From contig NZ_LMKP01000014.1 in NCBI RefSeq assembly GCF_001421715.1, positions 866 through 58,117 of the forward strand: 57,252 bases of DNA, read 5' to 3'. Below the pieces are notes generated by a model, which saw only the letters and a list, made by a program, of their open reading frames with translations, was not told the origin of the DNA and ran no database searches. A program made the position numbers and the translations under genes. This document shows positions 1 through 8,405 of this stretch, piece by piece; within the stretch, counting starts at the first letter, position 1; each line of letters starts with the position of its first letter. This DNA comes from Sphingomonas sp. Leaf22. GTDB taxonomy: Bacteria > Pseudomonadota > Alphaproteobacteria > Sphingomonadales > Sphingomonadaceae.

Positions 1-696
1 CGGCGCACGATCCAGAATCGTGTCATACAAACGCATCACCTGCGCACCCGCACTATCCGCATCCGTTACGAACATACCGTCGGTAAACTGGAAATACTCT
101 ATTCCTTCGGCAACGTCGTTACCTTCCGAACCAACTATCTGGATCGAACCATCGTCGAAACCCACGACATTATTATTGAAATAACTGTCTAACATTGCGG
201 TATCGACACCGTCACCACCGACTATTATATCATTACCGATACCGCCGTACAGAAAATCATTGCCACCTAGCCCTTCAATCTCGTCATCCCCGATCCCGCC
301 CCAAATCATATCGTTTCCTTCGGAACCGTATAGGCGATCGTCTAGGCTGGATCCGAATATCCTCACGTTCTCGGAAAATATCCTCTCCAGGATTTCGTCG
401 TACGAACCCGTCTCGACTAACTTCGCGAGATCGACAGCAGGAAAATTCAAACCGCCGATAGCGAAAATTTTGGTACCGTCGCGGTATTCGAAGATATCCG
501 TGATCGTACCGGCAATGATTGTTCCGTCGGCTCCGATGGCCATTCCGGCTACCATCATTTCATCACGAAAACCGCCATCGAACCGCAATTCGATGCTGTT
601 CGCCGTTTTCACAGCCAGAACAGGAGCCAGGTAACTGGAGAGTGCCGTCTCGTACATGTCCAATGCAACGATCGGGTCCGCGATGATACTGATCAT
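1..696 (-). CDS. RTX calcium-binding repeat protein with DUF4214-like segment, partial (N-terminal 232 aa)
   Basis: Reading the minus strand from the ATG at 696, an uninterrupted frame runs off the left edge of the window. An in-frame TAG lies 18 nt upstream of this ATG, so it is the first usable start. Residues 1-115 show no family I recognise. Residues about 116-165 carry glycine/aspartate nonapeptides (LYGSEGNDM, GGIGDDEIEG, LGGNDFLYGG), the calcium-binding beta-roll of type I secreted RTX proteins. The last visible residues (QVMRLYDTILDRAP) resemble the start of DUF4214, which is often found in RTX and surface-layer proteins. The DNA is visibly AT-richer than everything to its right, suggesting separate ancestry. 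The C-terminal secretion signal lies outside the window, so export by a type I system is inferred from the repeats. Confidence 0.75.
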   Translation of the reverse strand, partial: MISIIADPIVALDMYETALSSYLAPVLAVKTANSIELRFDGGFRDEMMVAGMAIGADGTIIAGTITDIFEYRDGTKIFAIGGLNFPAVDLAKLVETGSYDEILERIFSENVRIFGSSLDDRLYGSEGNDMIWGGIGDDEIEGLGGNDFLYGGIGNDIIVGGDGVDTAMLDSYFNNNVVGFDDGSIQIVGSEGNDVAEGIEYFQFTDGMFVTDADSAGAQVMRLYDTILDRAP

Positions 697-840
697 GCTG
701 TCGCTTTCGCCCTACGCACAGAAACTGCAAGTACGTTCCTTGGTTACTCTATTTGCAGTTTTTGTTATAAAAAATGGTTACGGGCGGATGACGTATGTGA
801 ATAAATTTTACAGTTTTCTGATTATACGAATAAGTATTAA

Positions 841-1086
841 ACCAAGCTGAAGAAGATTGTCGGCGTCTGTCGCACCTGTCAGTCAATCCTCGACGCCGCC
901 GATCCGAGCCGGGCTATCTCCACCGACCATGCCCTGCTGCTGGAGGCGAACTCCGACCTGACCCGCGATCTGGAAGATCAGATGTACGTCCGCGACGTGG
1001 TGTTCACGACCGGTATCGCCGATTGTGGCGACCATTATGTCGTTGCGTTGAGCGAGGCGGACCCTCGCGTGCCGGATCACGCATAA
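841..1086 (+). pseudogene. 3' fragment of a coding sequence, possibly glycoside hydrolase family 130
   Basis: A GC-rich plus-strand frame opens right after a TAA at 838-840 and ends at the TAA at 1084-1086. It has no start codon or ribosome site at its left end. It reads as ordinary protein (KIVGVCRTCQSILDAADPSR, then VVFTTGIADCGDHYVVALSE). The ending resembles the C-terminus of GH130 glycoside phosphorylases (typically VVF-TG, GDHYVVASGEAD), but only about 80 residues remain and the assignment is from memory of the family. The sharp change from AT-rich to GC-rich sequence coincides with the left end of the fragment. The 5' part was therefore probably removed when the neighbouring AT-rich segment arrived. 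Confidence 0.45.
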
Positions 1087-1237
1087 TTCCAAAGGGTCGG
1101 TTCGTGTAGACTGCCTTTGATTGCCCCTGCGGTCTCCCCCCACCCCCCAAGCAAAACTACCCCCGCCCTAAATCCCCACTCTATTGATCGGCAATGCTAT
1201 CCCGGCCATTCTCCCACGTAATACAGGGAGATTACGC

Positions 1238-3745
1238 ATGGCATTGTCGTTGGCGCTGATTCTGGCGCAGGTCGCCACGCCGGTGGTGCCCGAACCGGTC
1301 GCGCCCGCAACCGCCACCCCCGCACAGGCCACACCGGCAGAGGCCACACCCGAAACCGAGACCACACAGGACCCGCCGCGCGCCGATACCGGCCGCCTTG
1401 CCCCCGCACAGGGCGGCGGGGACATCGTCGTCACTGCCCGCCGCCGGGTGGAAACGGTGCAGAGCGTGCCGATCGCGATCTCGGTCATCGGCGGCACGAC
1501 GCTGGCCGATACCGGGGCGTACAACGTCAACCGCCTGACCCAGCTGCAACCGACGCTGCAATTCTATTCGACCAACCCGCGCAATTCGGCCGCCAATATC
1601 CGTGGCTTGGGCGCGCCGTTCGGTCTTACCAACGACGGTATCGAACAGGGCGTCGGCATCTATGTCGATGGCGTCTATTACAGCCGCATCGCCTCGGCGA
1701 CGTTCGACTTCACCGACACCGAACGGATCGAGGTGCTGCGCGGGCCGCAGGGCACGCTCTATGGCAAGAACACCACGGCGGGCGCGATCAACATCACCAC
1801 CCGCAAGCCGAGCTTCACCCCCGAAGCCCGCGTCGAACTCACCACCGGCAATTACGACTTCATCCAGGCCAAGGCATCCGCCTCCGGCCCGATCGTCGAT
1901 GGCAAGCTCGCCGCGCGCATCTCCGCCTCGGTCACCTCGCGGCGCGGCACGATCCGCAACACCGTGCTGGGCGGCTATGCCAATGCGCAGGATAACCAGA
2001 GCGTGCGCGGCCAGTTGCTGTGGACGCCCGCGCCCAATCTCGATGTGACGCTGTACGGCGATTACGGCCACCAGAACCCCGATTGCTGCGCGCAGATCTA
2101 TGTCCGAACCGGCACGACGCAGCGCCCGCTGAACCGGCAATATGCCGCGCTCGCCGCCGCGTTCGGCTATGCCCCGCCCTCGACCAACGCCTTCGACCGG
2201 CTGACCGACCTCGACACGCCGCTGCGTGCGCGACAGGAACTGGGCGGCGTCTCGCTGGTCGGCAATCTCGACCTGGGCGGGGCGACGCTGACCTCGGTCA
2301 GCGCGTGGCGTTTCTGGAACTGGGACCCGTCGAACGACCGCGATTTCACCGGCCTGCCGATCACCATCGTGTCGGCCAATCCGTCGCAGCAGCGCCAGTG
2401 GAGCCAGGAACTGCGCATCGCGTCGAACGGCAAGCGCCCGGTCGATTACGTCGCCGGCCTGTTCTATTTCCACCAGACGATCGATACGCAGGGGTTGCAG
2501 GTCCAGGGGCCGGCCGCCTCGCGCTTCCTGCTCAACCCCGGCAGCGTCACCCCGGGCAGCGCCGGCTGCGCGCCCGTGACGGCGGCGGCCTGCAACCCGG
2601 CGGTGCTGGGCGGCCTGACCGCGCGCAACACCATCGGTTTCTCGAACACCAGCGCGGCGGTATTCGGGAAAGCGACGTGGCACATCACCGACGCGCTCTC
2701 GATCGCGCCGGGCGTGCGCGTGAACTATGACAAGAAGACCGGCGATTACGTGTCGGTCGTCACCACCGGCAGCGGATCGACCATACTGACCAACGACCAG
2801 CGCGGCGTGCTCGCCCCGCAGTCGTATCAGCCTGATTTCGACGACTGGAACGTGTCGGGCGACGTCACCCTCGCCTATGACGTGGCGCGCGACGTCCATG
2901 CGTACGCGACCTATGCCCGCAGCTATAAATCGGGCGGCATCAACCTGTCGGGCCTGCCGCTCGACCGCGACAACAACCCGATCCTCGCGGCGGCACAGGT
3001 AAAGCCCGAACAGGTCAATCATTACGAACTGGGGCTGAAGACCCAGTGGCTCGACCGGCGGATCACCGCCAATCTCGCCGCCTTCTGGACCGACATCGCC
3101 GATTATCAGGCGACGGTGACCAACGGCCAGTTGGGCGTCCTGCGCGGCTATCTCGCCAATGCCGAGGCGGTCCGCACGCGTGGGCTGGAACTCGACACCG
3201 CCTTCCGCCCGACCGAGCGGCTGAACCTCTATGCCAACGCGGCATACACCGATGCGAAGTACGTCCGCTTCACCGACGCCCCCTGCCCGCCCGAATTGTC
3301 GGGCGGCAGCGCGCCGGCGGCGGGGCAGCAGACCAGCCCGGCGGGCACCCCCGGCGGCATCAGCCCGTCGGCCTGCGACGTATCGGGACAGCGCCTGCCC
3401 GGCATCTCGAAATGGGCGTTCAGCTATGGTGCCGAATATACCCTGCCGGCCAAGATCGGGGCCACCGACGGCAATGCCTATCTCGGCTTCGACGGCAGCT
3501 ATCGCTCGCGCTTCTCGTCCAACCCGTCGCCCTCGGCCTATACCTATATCGACGGCTACAGCCTTGCGAACTTCCGCCTCGGCTACCGCGCCGATGCCGG
3601 GTGGAACGCGTTCCTGTGGCTGCGCAACGCCTTCGACCAGAATTACTATGAACTGCTCGCGACCCAGTCGGGCAATACCGGCCTGATCGTCGGGCAACCG
3701 GGCGATCCGCGGACGTACGGCGTGACGATCTCGGCGTCGTTCTGA
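1238..3745 (+). CDS. TonB-dependent outer membrane receptor
   Basis: An 835-residue outer membrane receptor for TonB-energised uptake of a siderophore, glycan or other large substrate. The ATG at 1238 is chosen because AGGGAG lies 7 nt upstream and it gives a hydrophobic signal peptide (MALSLALILAQVATP). An in-frame ATG at 1184 would add 18 non-signal-like residues. After a Pro/Thr/Ala-rich spacer comes a TonB-box-like DIVVTA, then a plug domain with IRGLGAPF, YVDGVYYSR and the conserved RIEVLRGPQGTLYGKNTTAGAIN. The rest is a beta-barrel ending in an aromatic residue (VTISASF), as barrel proteins do. No substrate-specific enzyme adjoins it, so the ligand is unknown. Palindromic repeats follow the stop codon and may terminate or stabilise the transcript. 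Confidence 0.93.
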   Translation: MALSLALILAQVATPVVPEPVAPATATPAQATPAEATPETETTQDPPRADTGRLAPAQGGGDIVVTARRRVETVQSVPIAISVIGGTTLADTGAYNVNRLTQLQPTLQFYSTNPRNSAANIRGLGAPFGLTNDGIEQGVGIYVDGVYYSRIASATFDFTDTERIEVLRGPQGTLYGKNTTAGAINITTRKPSFTPEARVELTTGNYDFIQAKASASGPIVDGKLAARISASVTSRRGTIRNTVLGGYANAQDNQSVRGQLLWTPAPNLDVTLYGDYGHQNPDCCAQIYVRTGTTQRPLNRQYAALAAAFGYAPPSTNAFDRLTDLDTPLRARQELGGVSLVGNLDLGGATLTSVSAWRFWNWDPSNDRDFTGLPITIVSANPSQQRQWSQELRIASNGKRPVDYVAGLFYFHQTIDTQGLQVQGPAASRFLLNPGSVTPGSAGCAPVTAAACNPAVLGGLTARNTIGFSNTSAAVFGKATWHITDALSIAPGVRVNYDKKTGDYVSVVTTGSGSTILTNDQRGVLAPQSYQPDFDDWNVSGDVTLAYDVARDVHAYATYARSYKSGGINLSGLPLDRDNNPILAAAQVKPEQVNHYELGLKTQWLDRRITANLAAFWTDIADYQATVTNGQLGVLRGYLANAEAVRTRGLELDTAFRPTERLNLYANAAYTDAKYVRFTDAPCPPELSGGSAPAAGQQTSPAGTPGGISPSACDVSGQRLPGISKWAFSYGAEYTLPAKIGATDGNAYLGFDGSYRSRFSSNPSPSAYTYIDGYSLANFRLGYRADAGWNAFLWLRNAFDQNYYELLATQSGNTGLIVGQPGDPRTYGVTISASF

Positions 3746-3750
3746 CCTCC

Positions 3751-3834
3751 CGTACCCCCGCGCAGGCGGGGGTCCAGGGCCACACGGGAAACGCCGCCTT
3801 GCTTGGCTCCGGGCCCGGCCTGCGCGGGGGTACG
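3751..3834. repeat. Pair of REP-like palindromes (CCCCCGCGCAGGCGGGGG family)
   Basis: Just after the receptor stop codon, CGTACCCCCGCGCAGGCGGG is followed about 40 nt later by the inverted copy GGCCTGCGCGGGGGTACG. The same element recurs at 44574-44660, many times at 48045-48540, and as a half copy near 56539. It is non-coding and can fold into strong hairpins. Confidence 0.75.
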
Positions 3835-3937
3835 CCTGCGGGTAAGCTTCCGGTTATCCCTTTGGCGGCGGATTTCGACGGACAAGGGATAATGGTTCGC
3901 GCGAAGGCGCAAAGGACGCGAAGAGAAGAAAGATAGG

Positions 3938-4103
3938 GGGTTCGCGCAGAGGCGCAGAGGCGCGGAGGCGTTGCGATCCGGGTGGGCGCTCGCGATCGGG
4001 AGACACCTTCCCCGCTGACAGATAGCGGAAGGCCGCTTGCGCGGGGTGACATCCGCCGGAGACGCACCCCCTCTGCGCCTCTGCGCCTCTGCGCGAACCC
4101 CCT
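3938..4103. repeat. Long inverted repeat of AGAGGCGC units
   Basis: GGGGGTTCGCGCAGAGGCGC continues as further AGAGGCGC-like units at about 3938-3970. Its reverse complement (CTCTGCGCC units ending in GCGCGAACCCCC) lies at about 4069-4103, enclosing roughly 100 nt. A related CGCGAAGGCGCAAAGG motif sits at 3899-3915. There is no credible gene in this stretch. Confidence 0.6.
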
Positions 4104-4197
4104 CCCCTTCTTCCTCCGCGTCTCCGCGCCTCCGTGTGCTCCCCCTCCTTCTCCCTTCCCCACGCCTCCGCGTGAACCAATCTGCAGGAGGGTGACC

Positions 4198-4566
4198 TCA
4201 CCGCCCGGTCAGCGCATAATCCTGTACCAGCACCCCGGCAGGAACATGCCACGCCGCCGAAATCGCCCGGATCATCGGCAGCGTCAGTGCCCGGCGGCGG
4301 CTCAGTATCTCGGTCGCGCGCGACTGCCCGATCAGCATGGCCAGTTGCGCACGGGTATAGCCGTTCATTTCCATCGCTGCCTCGATGGCTCGTACCGGAT
4401 CGAGCGGCTCGATCGGCCAGCGCTGCCGTTCATAGGTTTCGACCAGCGTCACCAGCACGTCGAGCCGGTCCCCTGCTTCGGTTCCTTCCTCGGCACCCCA
4501 TAACGCTTCGATCTCACGAAGCGCATCCTCATGATCGGCATCGCTCCGGATCGGGCGAATATGCAT
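4198..4566 (-). CDS. higA: HigA-type antitoxin, helix-turn-helix
   Basis: A 122-residue antitoxin of a type II toxin-antitoxin pair. In HigA family fashion it should neutralise the adjacent HigB nuclease and repress the operon. The N-terminal half (RPIRSDADHEDALREIEALW) matches the acidic toxin-binding region of HigA proteins of the RelE/HigB class. The C-terminal half (about residues 65-115) is an XRE-like HTH (YTRAQLAMLIGQSRATEILS). The ATG at 4566 is preferred because GGAAGGAAA lies 7 nt upstream; an ATG at 4587 would overlap the end of higB. The gene is the second of two, immediately after higB. The inverted repeat at 4901-4944 is its likely target. Confidence 0.85.
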   Translation of the reverse strand: MHIRPIRSDADHEDALREIEALWGAEEGTEAGDRLDVLVTLVETYERQRWPIEPLDPVRAIEAAMEMNGYTRAQLAMLIGQSRATEILSRRRALTLPMIRAISAAWHVPAGVLVQDYALTGR

Positions 4567-4583
4567 GGCTGCGTTTCCTTCCA

Positions 4584-4886
4584 TCAAAACAGGCTCACCG
4601 TCAGGGCATCGATCCGGTCATATTCGGCATTGGTACCGATGAACTTCACGAACGCGATCGATCGCCGCCAATCGAACGCCACGATCATCCGGTAATCGCC
4701 ACCAGCTACCTCGAACCGTACCCGTTCCCCGTTCAGCGCCTTTGCCTTCGAAAAATCGGCCATGACATCCAACGGGTTCTGCCATGCGGCAGCGGCTGCC
4801 ACTTCATGCCAATGCTTCAACGACGCTTCGGCAGCGGGATGCCGTTCCCAAAAGGCGATCAACCGGTTTCGGGCGATGATCCGCAT
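4584..4886 (-). CDS. higB: HigB-type mRNA interferase toxin
   Basis: A 100-residue toxin of the RelE/HigB superfamily, expected to cleave mRNA on the ribosome when free of HigA. Family features are the start MRIIARNRLIAFWERHPAAE, a central LKHWHEVAAAAAW segment, GGDYRMIVAFDW and the final FVKFIGTNAEYDRID strand. The ATG at 4886 matches the usual HigB start; the frame stays open to 4946, but those codons lie inside the operator-like palindrome. It is first in the operon and is followed directly by higA. The order toxin-then-antitoxin is characteristic of higBA. Confidence 0.87.
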   Translation of the reverse strand: MRIIARNRLIAFWERHPAAEASLKHWHEVAAAAAWQNPLDVMADFSKAKALNGERVRFEVAGGDYRMIVAFDWRRSIAFVKFIGTNAEYDRIDALTVSLF

Positions 4887-4900
4887 GACGACCTTATAAA

Positions 4901-4944
4901 GCTTCCCAATATGGGAAACAAGTTGGTTTCCCATATTGGGAAGC
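4901..4944. promoter_or_regulatory. Perfect 19-bp inverted repeat upstream of higBA, probable HigA operator
   Basis: GCTTCCCAATATGGGAAAC (4901-4919) and its exact reverse complement (4926-4944) are separated by 6 nt (AAGTTG). Each arm is itself nearly palindromic (TTCCC-5 nt-GGGAA), so the element offers two adjacent dimer sites. It ends 15 bp before the higB start, where an autoregulating antitoxin would bind. Confidence 0.7.
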
Positions 4945-4993
4945 AACCATGGTCCTTGCCGTGCCGTTCCGGGCAGTCCGCCCCCCGCCCGCG

Positions 4994-6196
4994 TCAGGCC
5001 GCTTCAGCAAGCGCGACATGATCGACCACCCGGTTGCGTCCAGCATCCTTGGCGGCATAAAGCGCGGCATCGGCCTGCGCGATCAGCTTTTCCCAACTCG
5101 TGCCGCCCCGGCCGGTCCGGCTGCACCCCAGGCTAATCGTACAGTGAATTTCCCGGTCGTCGGCGACGACGATCGGCGTTTGCTCGATCGCCGACCGGAC
5201 GCGTTCGGCCAGGTCAACGGCGGTCAGGGACGATGCGGGCGCGAGCAGGATCATGAACTCCTCGCCGCCGACCCGGCCGACCAGATCGCCCGGACACACG
5301 GTCTCGCCGATCCGTCGCGCCACCGTCGCCAGCACCGCGTCGCCCGCCGGATGCCCCCAGCGGTCGTTGACCTGCTTGAAATGATCGATGTCGAGCAGGA
5401 TCAGCCGCACCTCGCCCGCGTTGCGGTCAAGCGCGGCGATTCGCTGCGCGCCCGCCTCCCACATCACCCGCCGGTTCGACAGACCGGTCAGCGTGTCGCG
5501 GGTGGCATATTGGATCAACCGTTCGTCCAGCTGCCGCGCGATCATCCACAACAGGCAGATCGCGATCATCCACGACAGCAGCAGCCGGACGATCAACGCC
5601 ACGATCGAACTCAGCTCGAACGCCGCAATCCCCTGGGTCTCGATCAGTACCGGCACCGTGCGCATCGCCATCGTCACCGCCCAGGCGAAATGGAACACCG
5701 CCGCCAGCCTTGCCGGCGGCCGATGCGATGTATCGGCATCGCGCCACAATACGACGCCGGTGGCGATCGTCAGCAGGCCGCGCAACATGACGCCGATCAC
5801 CAGCATGACGCCGTAATCGGGCACGGGGCGCGACAGGGCATAGGCCACTTCGACGATGGCGATGCACCCGGCAACCGCGATCGGCCAGTTGTCGCGGGCG
5901 GGGCGATGCAGCAGGCGGTTGGTCGCGACCAGCGACAGCGCGGTTCCGGCATCGATCGTCAGGTTCGCGATCAACTGGCCACGGGGCAGCACCAATCCGA
6001 CGGCAGTGGACGCCAGCAACAGAAACCCGATGGTGAGCAGGCCATAGGCCGCAGACCAGTACAGCAGGCTGTCCGACCGTTTCAGGTAATCGGTCACCCG
6101 CCAGAAACCAAGGAACAACAATGCGGTAGCAAACGACGTCAGTCCATTGACGAAAAACATCGTCGTCAGATCGATCGGTTGGGCATCGACATGCAT
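4994..6196 (-). CDS. Membrane-anchored diguanylate cyclase (GGDEF)
   Basis: A 400-residue inner membrane protein that should make cyclic di-GMP from two GTP. Residues about 10-225 contain about six hydrophobic segments (for example FFVNGLTSFATALLFLGFW and LIVRLLLSWMIAICLLWMIA), forming an uncharacterised membrane sensor. The C-terminal domain starts near ATRDTLTGLSNRR and contains the metal/GTP-binding LLDIDHFKQVNDRWGH and the active-site loop GGEEF at about residue 309. The position of the inhibitory I-site RxxD reads CPGD, so product feedback inhibition of the usual kind is probably absent. It is upstream of and co-oriented with higBA, but the palindrome between them argues for separate control. 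Confidence 0.92.
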   Translation of the reverse strand: MHVDAQPIDLTTMFFVNGLTSFATALLFLGFWRVTDYLKRSDSLLYWSAAYGLLTIGFLLLASTAVGLVLPRGQLIANLTIDAGTALSLVATNRLLHRPARDNWPIAVAGCIAIVEVAYALSRPVPDYGVMLVIGVMLRGLLTIATGVVLWRDADTSHRPPARLAAVFHFAWAVTMAMRTVPVLIETQGIAAFELSSIVALIVRLLLSWMIAICLLWMIARQLDERLIQYATRDTLTGLSNRRVMWEAGAQRIAALDRNAGEVRLILLDIDHFKQVNDRWGHPAGDAVLATVARRIGETVCPGDLVGRVGGEEFMILLAPASSLTAVDLAERVRSAIEQTPIVVADDREIHCTISLGCSRTGRGGTSWEKLIAQADAALYAAKDAGRNRVVDHVALAEAA

Positions 6197-6440
6197 GAAC
6201 CGTCCGATAATCCGATACTATTAAGGAATCATACTATCGACCGGGCGACGAATCGGCACGATTACTTGCAGCGGTCAACGTCCGGTACAGGTGGCACGGA
6301 CGGACGCGCGGCGCAGACCGGGGCCGCAAGCGGCATCCGGTGCCCGCGTGCCAACATGCCGGAGCAGGCCTTTTCCGGCGGACTTCGACCCCCGTCCCCC
6401 ACGCACCGGAACCCAACGCCACCCCAGTCGCTCCGCCCCC

Positions 6441-7778
6441 ATGACCGACGAACCCACCCGCCCCGGCCGCGCCGTTCCCTCTGGCCGTCTGTCGCGCCTG
6501 TCCGGCTTCGGGCGTCTGGCCGGCGGCATCGCCGGGGGCGTGCTCGCCGAAGGAGCACGGCGATTGGCGAGCGGTGAACGCCCGCGCATGGGCGACCTGA
6601 TCCTCACCCCCGCCAATGCCAAGCGCATGGCCGACCGCCTGTCGCACCTGCGCGGGGCGGCCATGAAGCTCGGGCAGATGATCTCGATGGACGCGGGCGA
6701 CCTGTTGCCCCCCGAACTGGCCACCATCCTCGCCCAGCTGCGCAATCAGGGTCAGCCGATGCCGCCCGCGCAGCTCGACCGGCTGCTGATCGCCGAATGG
6801 GGCACCGACTGGCGCAGCAAGCTCGCCAAGTTCGACGCGAACCCGATTGCCGCCGCCTCGATCGGGCAGGTCCATCGCGCCGAGCTGAAGGACGGCCGCC
6901 GCCTCGCCATCAAGGTCCAGTATCCCGGCGTGCGCGAAAGCATCGACGCCGATGTCGACAATGTCGCGACGCTGCTGCGCGTCTCCAACCTGTTGCCGCG
7001 CGAACTGGACCTGAAACCCCTGCTCGCCGAGGCCAAGCGCCAGCTCGCCGACGAAGCCGATTATCTGCGCGAGGCCGACGCCATGCGCCGCTATGGGCAG
7101 CGCCTTGCCGGCGACCCGCGCTATGTCGTGCCCGCGCCGGTCGACGCGCTGACCACGCCGCGCATCCTGACCATGGACTATATCGACGGTACCCCGATCG
7201 AGGGGCTGGCGACCGCGCCGCAAGCCACGCGCGACACGGCGATGACCGCGATGATCGACCTGGTCTTGCGCGAACTGTTCGACTTCGCCGAGATGCAGAC
7301 CGATCCCAATTTTGCCAATTATCGCTGGCAGGCCGACAGTGGCCGGGTCGTCCTGCTCGATTTCGGCGCGACGCGCCCCGTGCCGCCCGACACCGCCGAT
7401 GCGTACCGCCGCCTCATCGCCGCCGGCCTCGCCCACGACCGCGACACGATCCGCGACGTGGCGGTCGAAACCGGCTTTCTGGGTGCCGCCGCCGTGGCAG
7501 CGCATCGCGGCGCGGTCGACCGGATCATCGCCGCGATCGACGACGCGATGGCCCGTCCCGGCCCCTTCGACTTCGGCGACCGCGCCTTCGTGCCGGTGGT
7601 CCGCGAGGAAGCCCGCACCCTCGCCACCGACCGCGCGACGTGGCACGTGCCGCACGTCGAAACGCTGTTCGTACAGCGCAAGATCAGCGGCACGGCGCTG
7701 CTCGGCGCACGACTGAAGGCGCGGGTCGACGTGCGGGGGATGGCGGCGAAGGCGACGGGTCGACCTGTCGACATGTAG
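6441..7778 (+). CDS. ABC1/UbiB-family atypical kinase-like protein
   Basis: A 445-residue member of the ABC1 (AarF/UbiB/ADCK) family of atypical kinase-like ATPases, associated in many organisms with ubiquinone or isoprenoid lipid metabolism. Diagnostic motifs are present: the KxGQ motif (MKLGQMIS, residues 75-82), the Ala-rich nucleotide loop (AAASIGQVHRA, about 137), the invariant Lys strand (RRLAIKVQYPG), ExD (DEADYLREADAM) and the metal-binding VVLLDFGATR near 306. The ATG at 6441 gives the normal N-terminus; the frame upstream to 6291 has no family character. The last residues (TGRPVDM) and the stop codon are encoded inside a GTCGAC octamer array, so the C-terminus was probably reshaped by it. 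No ubi genes adjoin, so the substrate is unknown. Confidence 0.88.
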   Translation: MTDEPTRPGRAVPSGRLSRLSGFGRLAGGIAGGVLAEGARRLASGERPRMGDLILTPANAKRMADRLSHLRGAAMKLGQMISMDAGDLLPPELATILAQLRNQGQPMPPAQLDRLLIAEWGTDWRSKLAKFDANPIAAASIGQVHRAELKDGRRLAIKVQYPGVRESIDADVDNVATLLRVSNLLPRELDLKPLLAEAKRQLADEADYLREADAMRRYGQRLAGDPRYVVPAPVDALTTPRILTMDYIDGTPIEGLATAPQATRDTAMTAMIDLVLRELFDFAEMQTDPNFANYRWQADSGRVVLLDFGATRPVPPDTADAYRRLIAAGLAHDRDTIRDVAVETGFLGAAAVAAHRGAVDRIIAAIDDAMARPGPFDFGDRAFVPVVREEARTLATDRATWHVPHVETLFVQRKISGTALLGARLKARVDVRGMAAKATGRPVDM

Positions 7779-7780
7779 AC
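7759..7780. repeat. GTCGAC octamer array (3 units)
   Basis: GTCGAC at 7759 and 7767 and GTAGAC at 7775 are spaced exactly 8 bp. The array overlaps the stop codon of the ABC1 gene. It belongs to the family best developed around the ParA gene at 53 kb. Confidence 0.75.
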
Positions 7781-7833
7781 GTTTGTTGACGACGATGGCA
7801 TTTTTTGCCATTATTCTGCCGTTGGAGACGACC

Positions 7834-8112
7834 ATGGCATCGATGAACATCTCGCTTCCCGACCCGTTGCGCGACCATGTGCAGGCGCGCGTCGATAGTG
7901 GGCATTATGCCAGCGCCAGCGATTATGTCCGCGACCTGATCCGCCGCGATCAACAGGGGATCGAGGACGAAGCGCGGTGGTTGCGCGAACTCGATACGTC
8001 GATCGCGGAAAGCATGGCTGAAATGCAGGCCGGCGGGGGCATCGACCTCGGTGTCGTGTGCGACGGGATCATGGCGCGCCTGGCGACGGCGGAAGATCGC
8101 TCCGCTACATGA
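7834..8112 (+). CDS. parD: ParD/CopG-type ribbon-helix-helix antitoxin
   Basis: A 92-residue antitoxin of a ParDE pair. The N-terminus MASMNISLPDPLRDHVQARV is a ribbon-helix-helix DNA-binding domain, followed by SGHYASASDYVRDLIRRDQQ, the typical ParD second helix. The C-terminal part is the toxin-binding tail. The ATG at 7834 follows a GGAG at 7823-7826 and starts exactly at the RHH strand. The stop codon overlaps the start of parE (ATGA), so translation is probably coupled. Autoregulation is expected from the family. Confidence 0.9.
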   Translation: MASMNISLPDPLRDHVQARVDSGHYASASDYVRDLIRRDQQGIEDEARWLRELDTSIAESMAEMQAGGGIDLGVVCDGIMARLATAEDRSAT

Positions 8113-8405
8113 GGGTAATCCTTTCGGCCCGGGCACAGGTCGATCTCGAACTGATCACCGCCTTCATCGCGCAAGACAATCCCGCCCGCGCGGCGACCTT
8201 CGTCGTCGAACTGCGCACGGTCGCGACCGGTCTCGCCGATATGCCCCGCGCCTTCCCCCTGATCCCGCGGTACGAACGGCAGGGTATTCGCCGACGGTCA
8301 TGGAAAGGATATGGCATCATCTATTCCGCATTGTCCGACCGCGTGTTCGTCCATCGGATATTGGGGCCCGGTCAGGATCATGACCGGGCACTGCGGTTGC
8401 ACTGA
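8109..8405 (+). CDS. parE: ParE/RelE-superfamily toxin
   Basis: A 98-residue toxin. The RelE/ParE fold is recognisable from LSARAQVDLELITAFIAQDN at the N-terminus, the central MPRAFPLIPRYERQGIRRRS segment and the terminal strand VFVHRILGPGQDHDR. Members with this ending and a ParD partner are usually called ParE and target DNA gyrase; the target here is inferred from the family. The ATG at 8109 overlaps the parD stop by 4 nt. Confidence 0.9.
   Translation: MRVILSARAQVDLELITAFIAQDNPARAATFVVELRTVATGLADMPRAFPLIPRYERQGIRRRSWKGYGIIYSALSDRVFVHRILGPGQDHDRALRLH

Noticed and set aside
656..850. A 64-codon plus-strand frame in the AT-rich left end
   Set aside because: It overlaps the start of the RTX partial gene on the other strand and has no ribosome site or domain.
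1232..3697. An 821-codon minus-strand frame inside the TonB receptor gene
   Set aside because: The sense frame has all receptor motifs; the antisense product is Arg/Gly/Ala-rich without domain features.
6234..7850. A long minus-strand frame opposite the ABC1 gene
   Set aside because: It overlaps a well-supported gene and has no recognisable motif or start signal.
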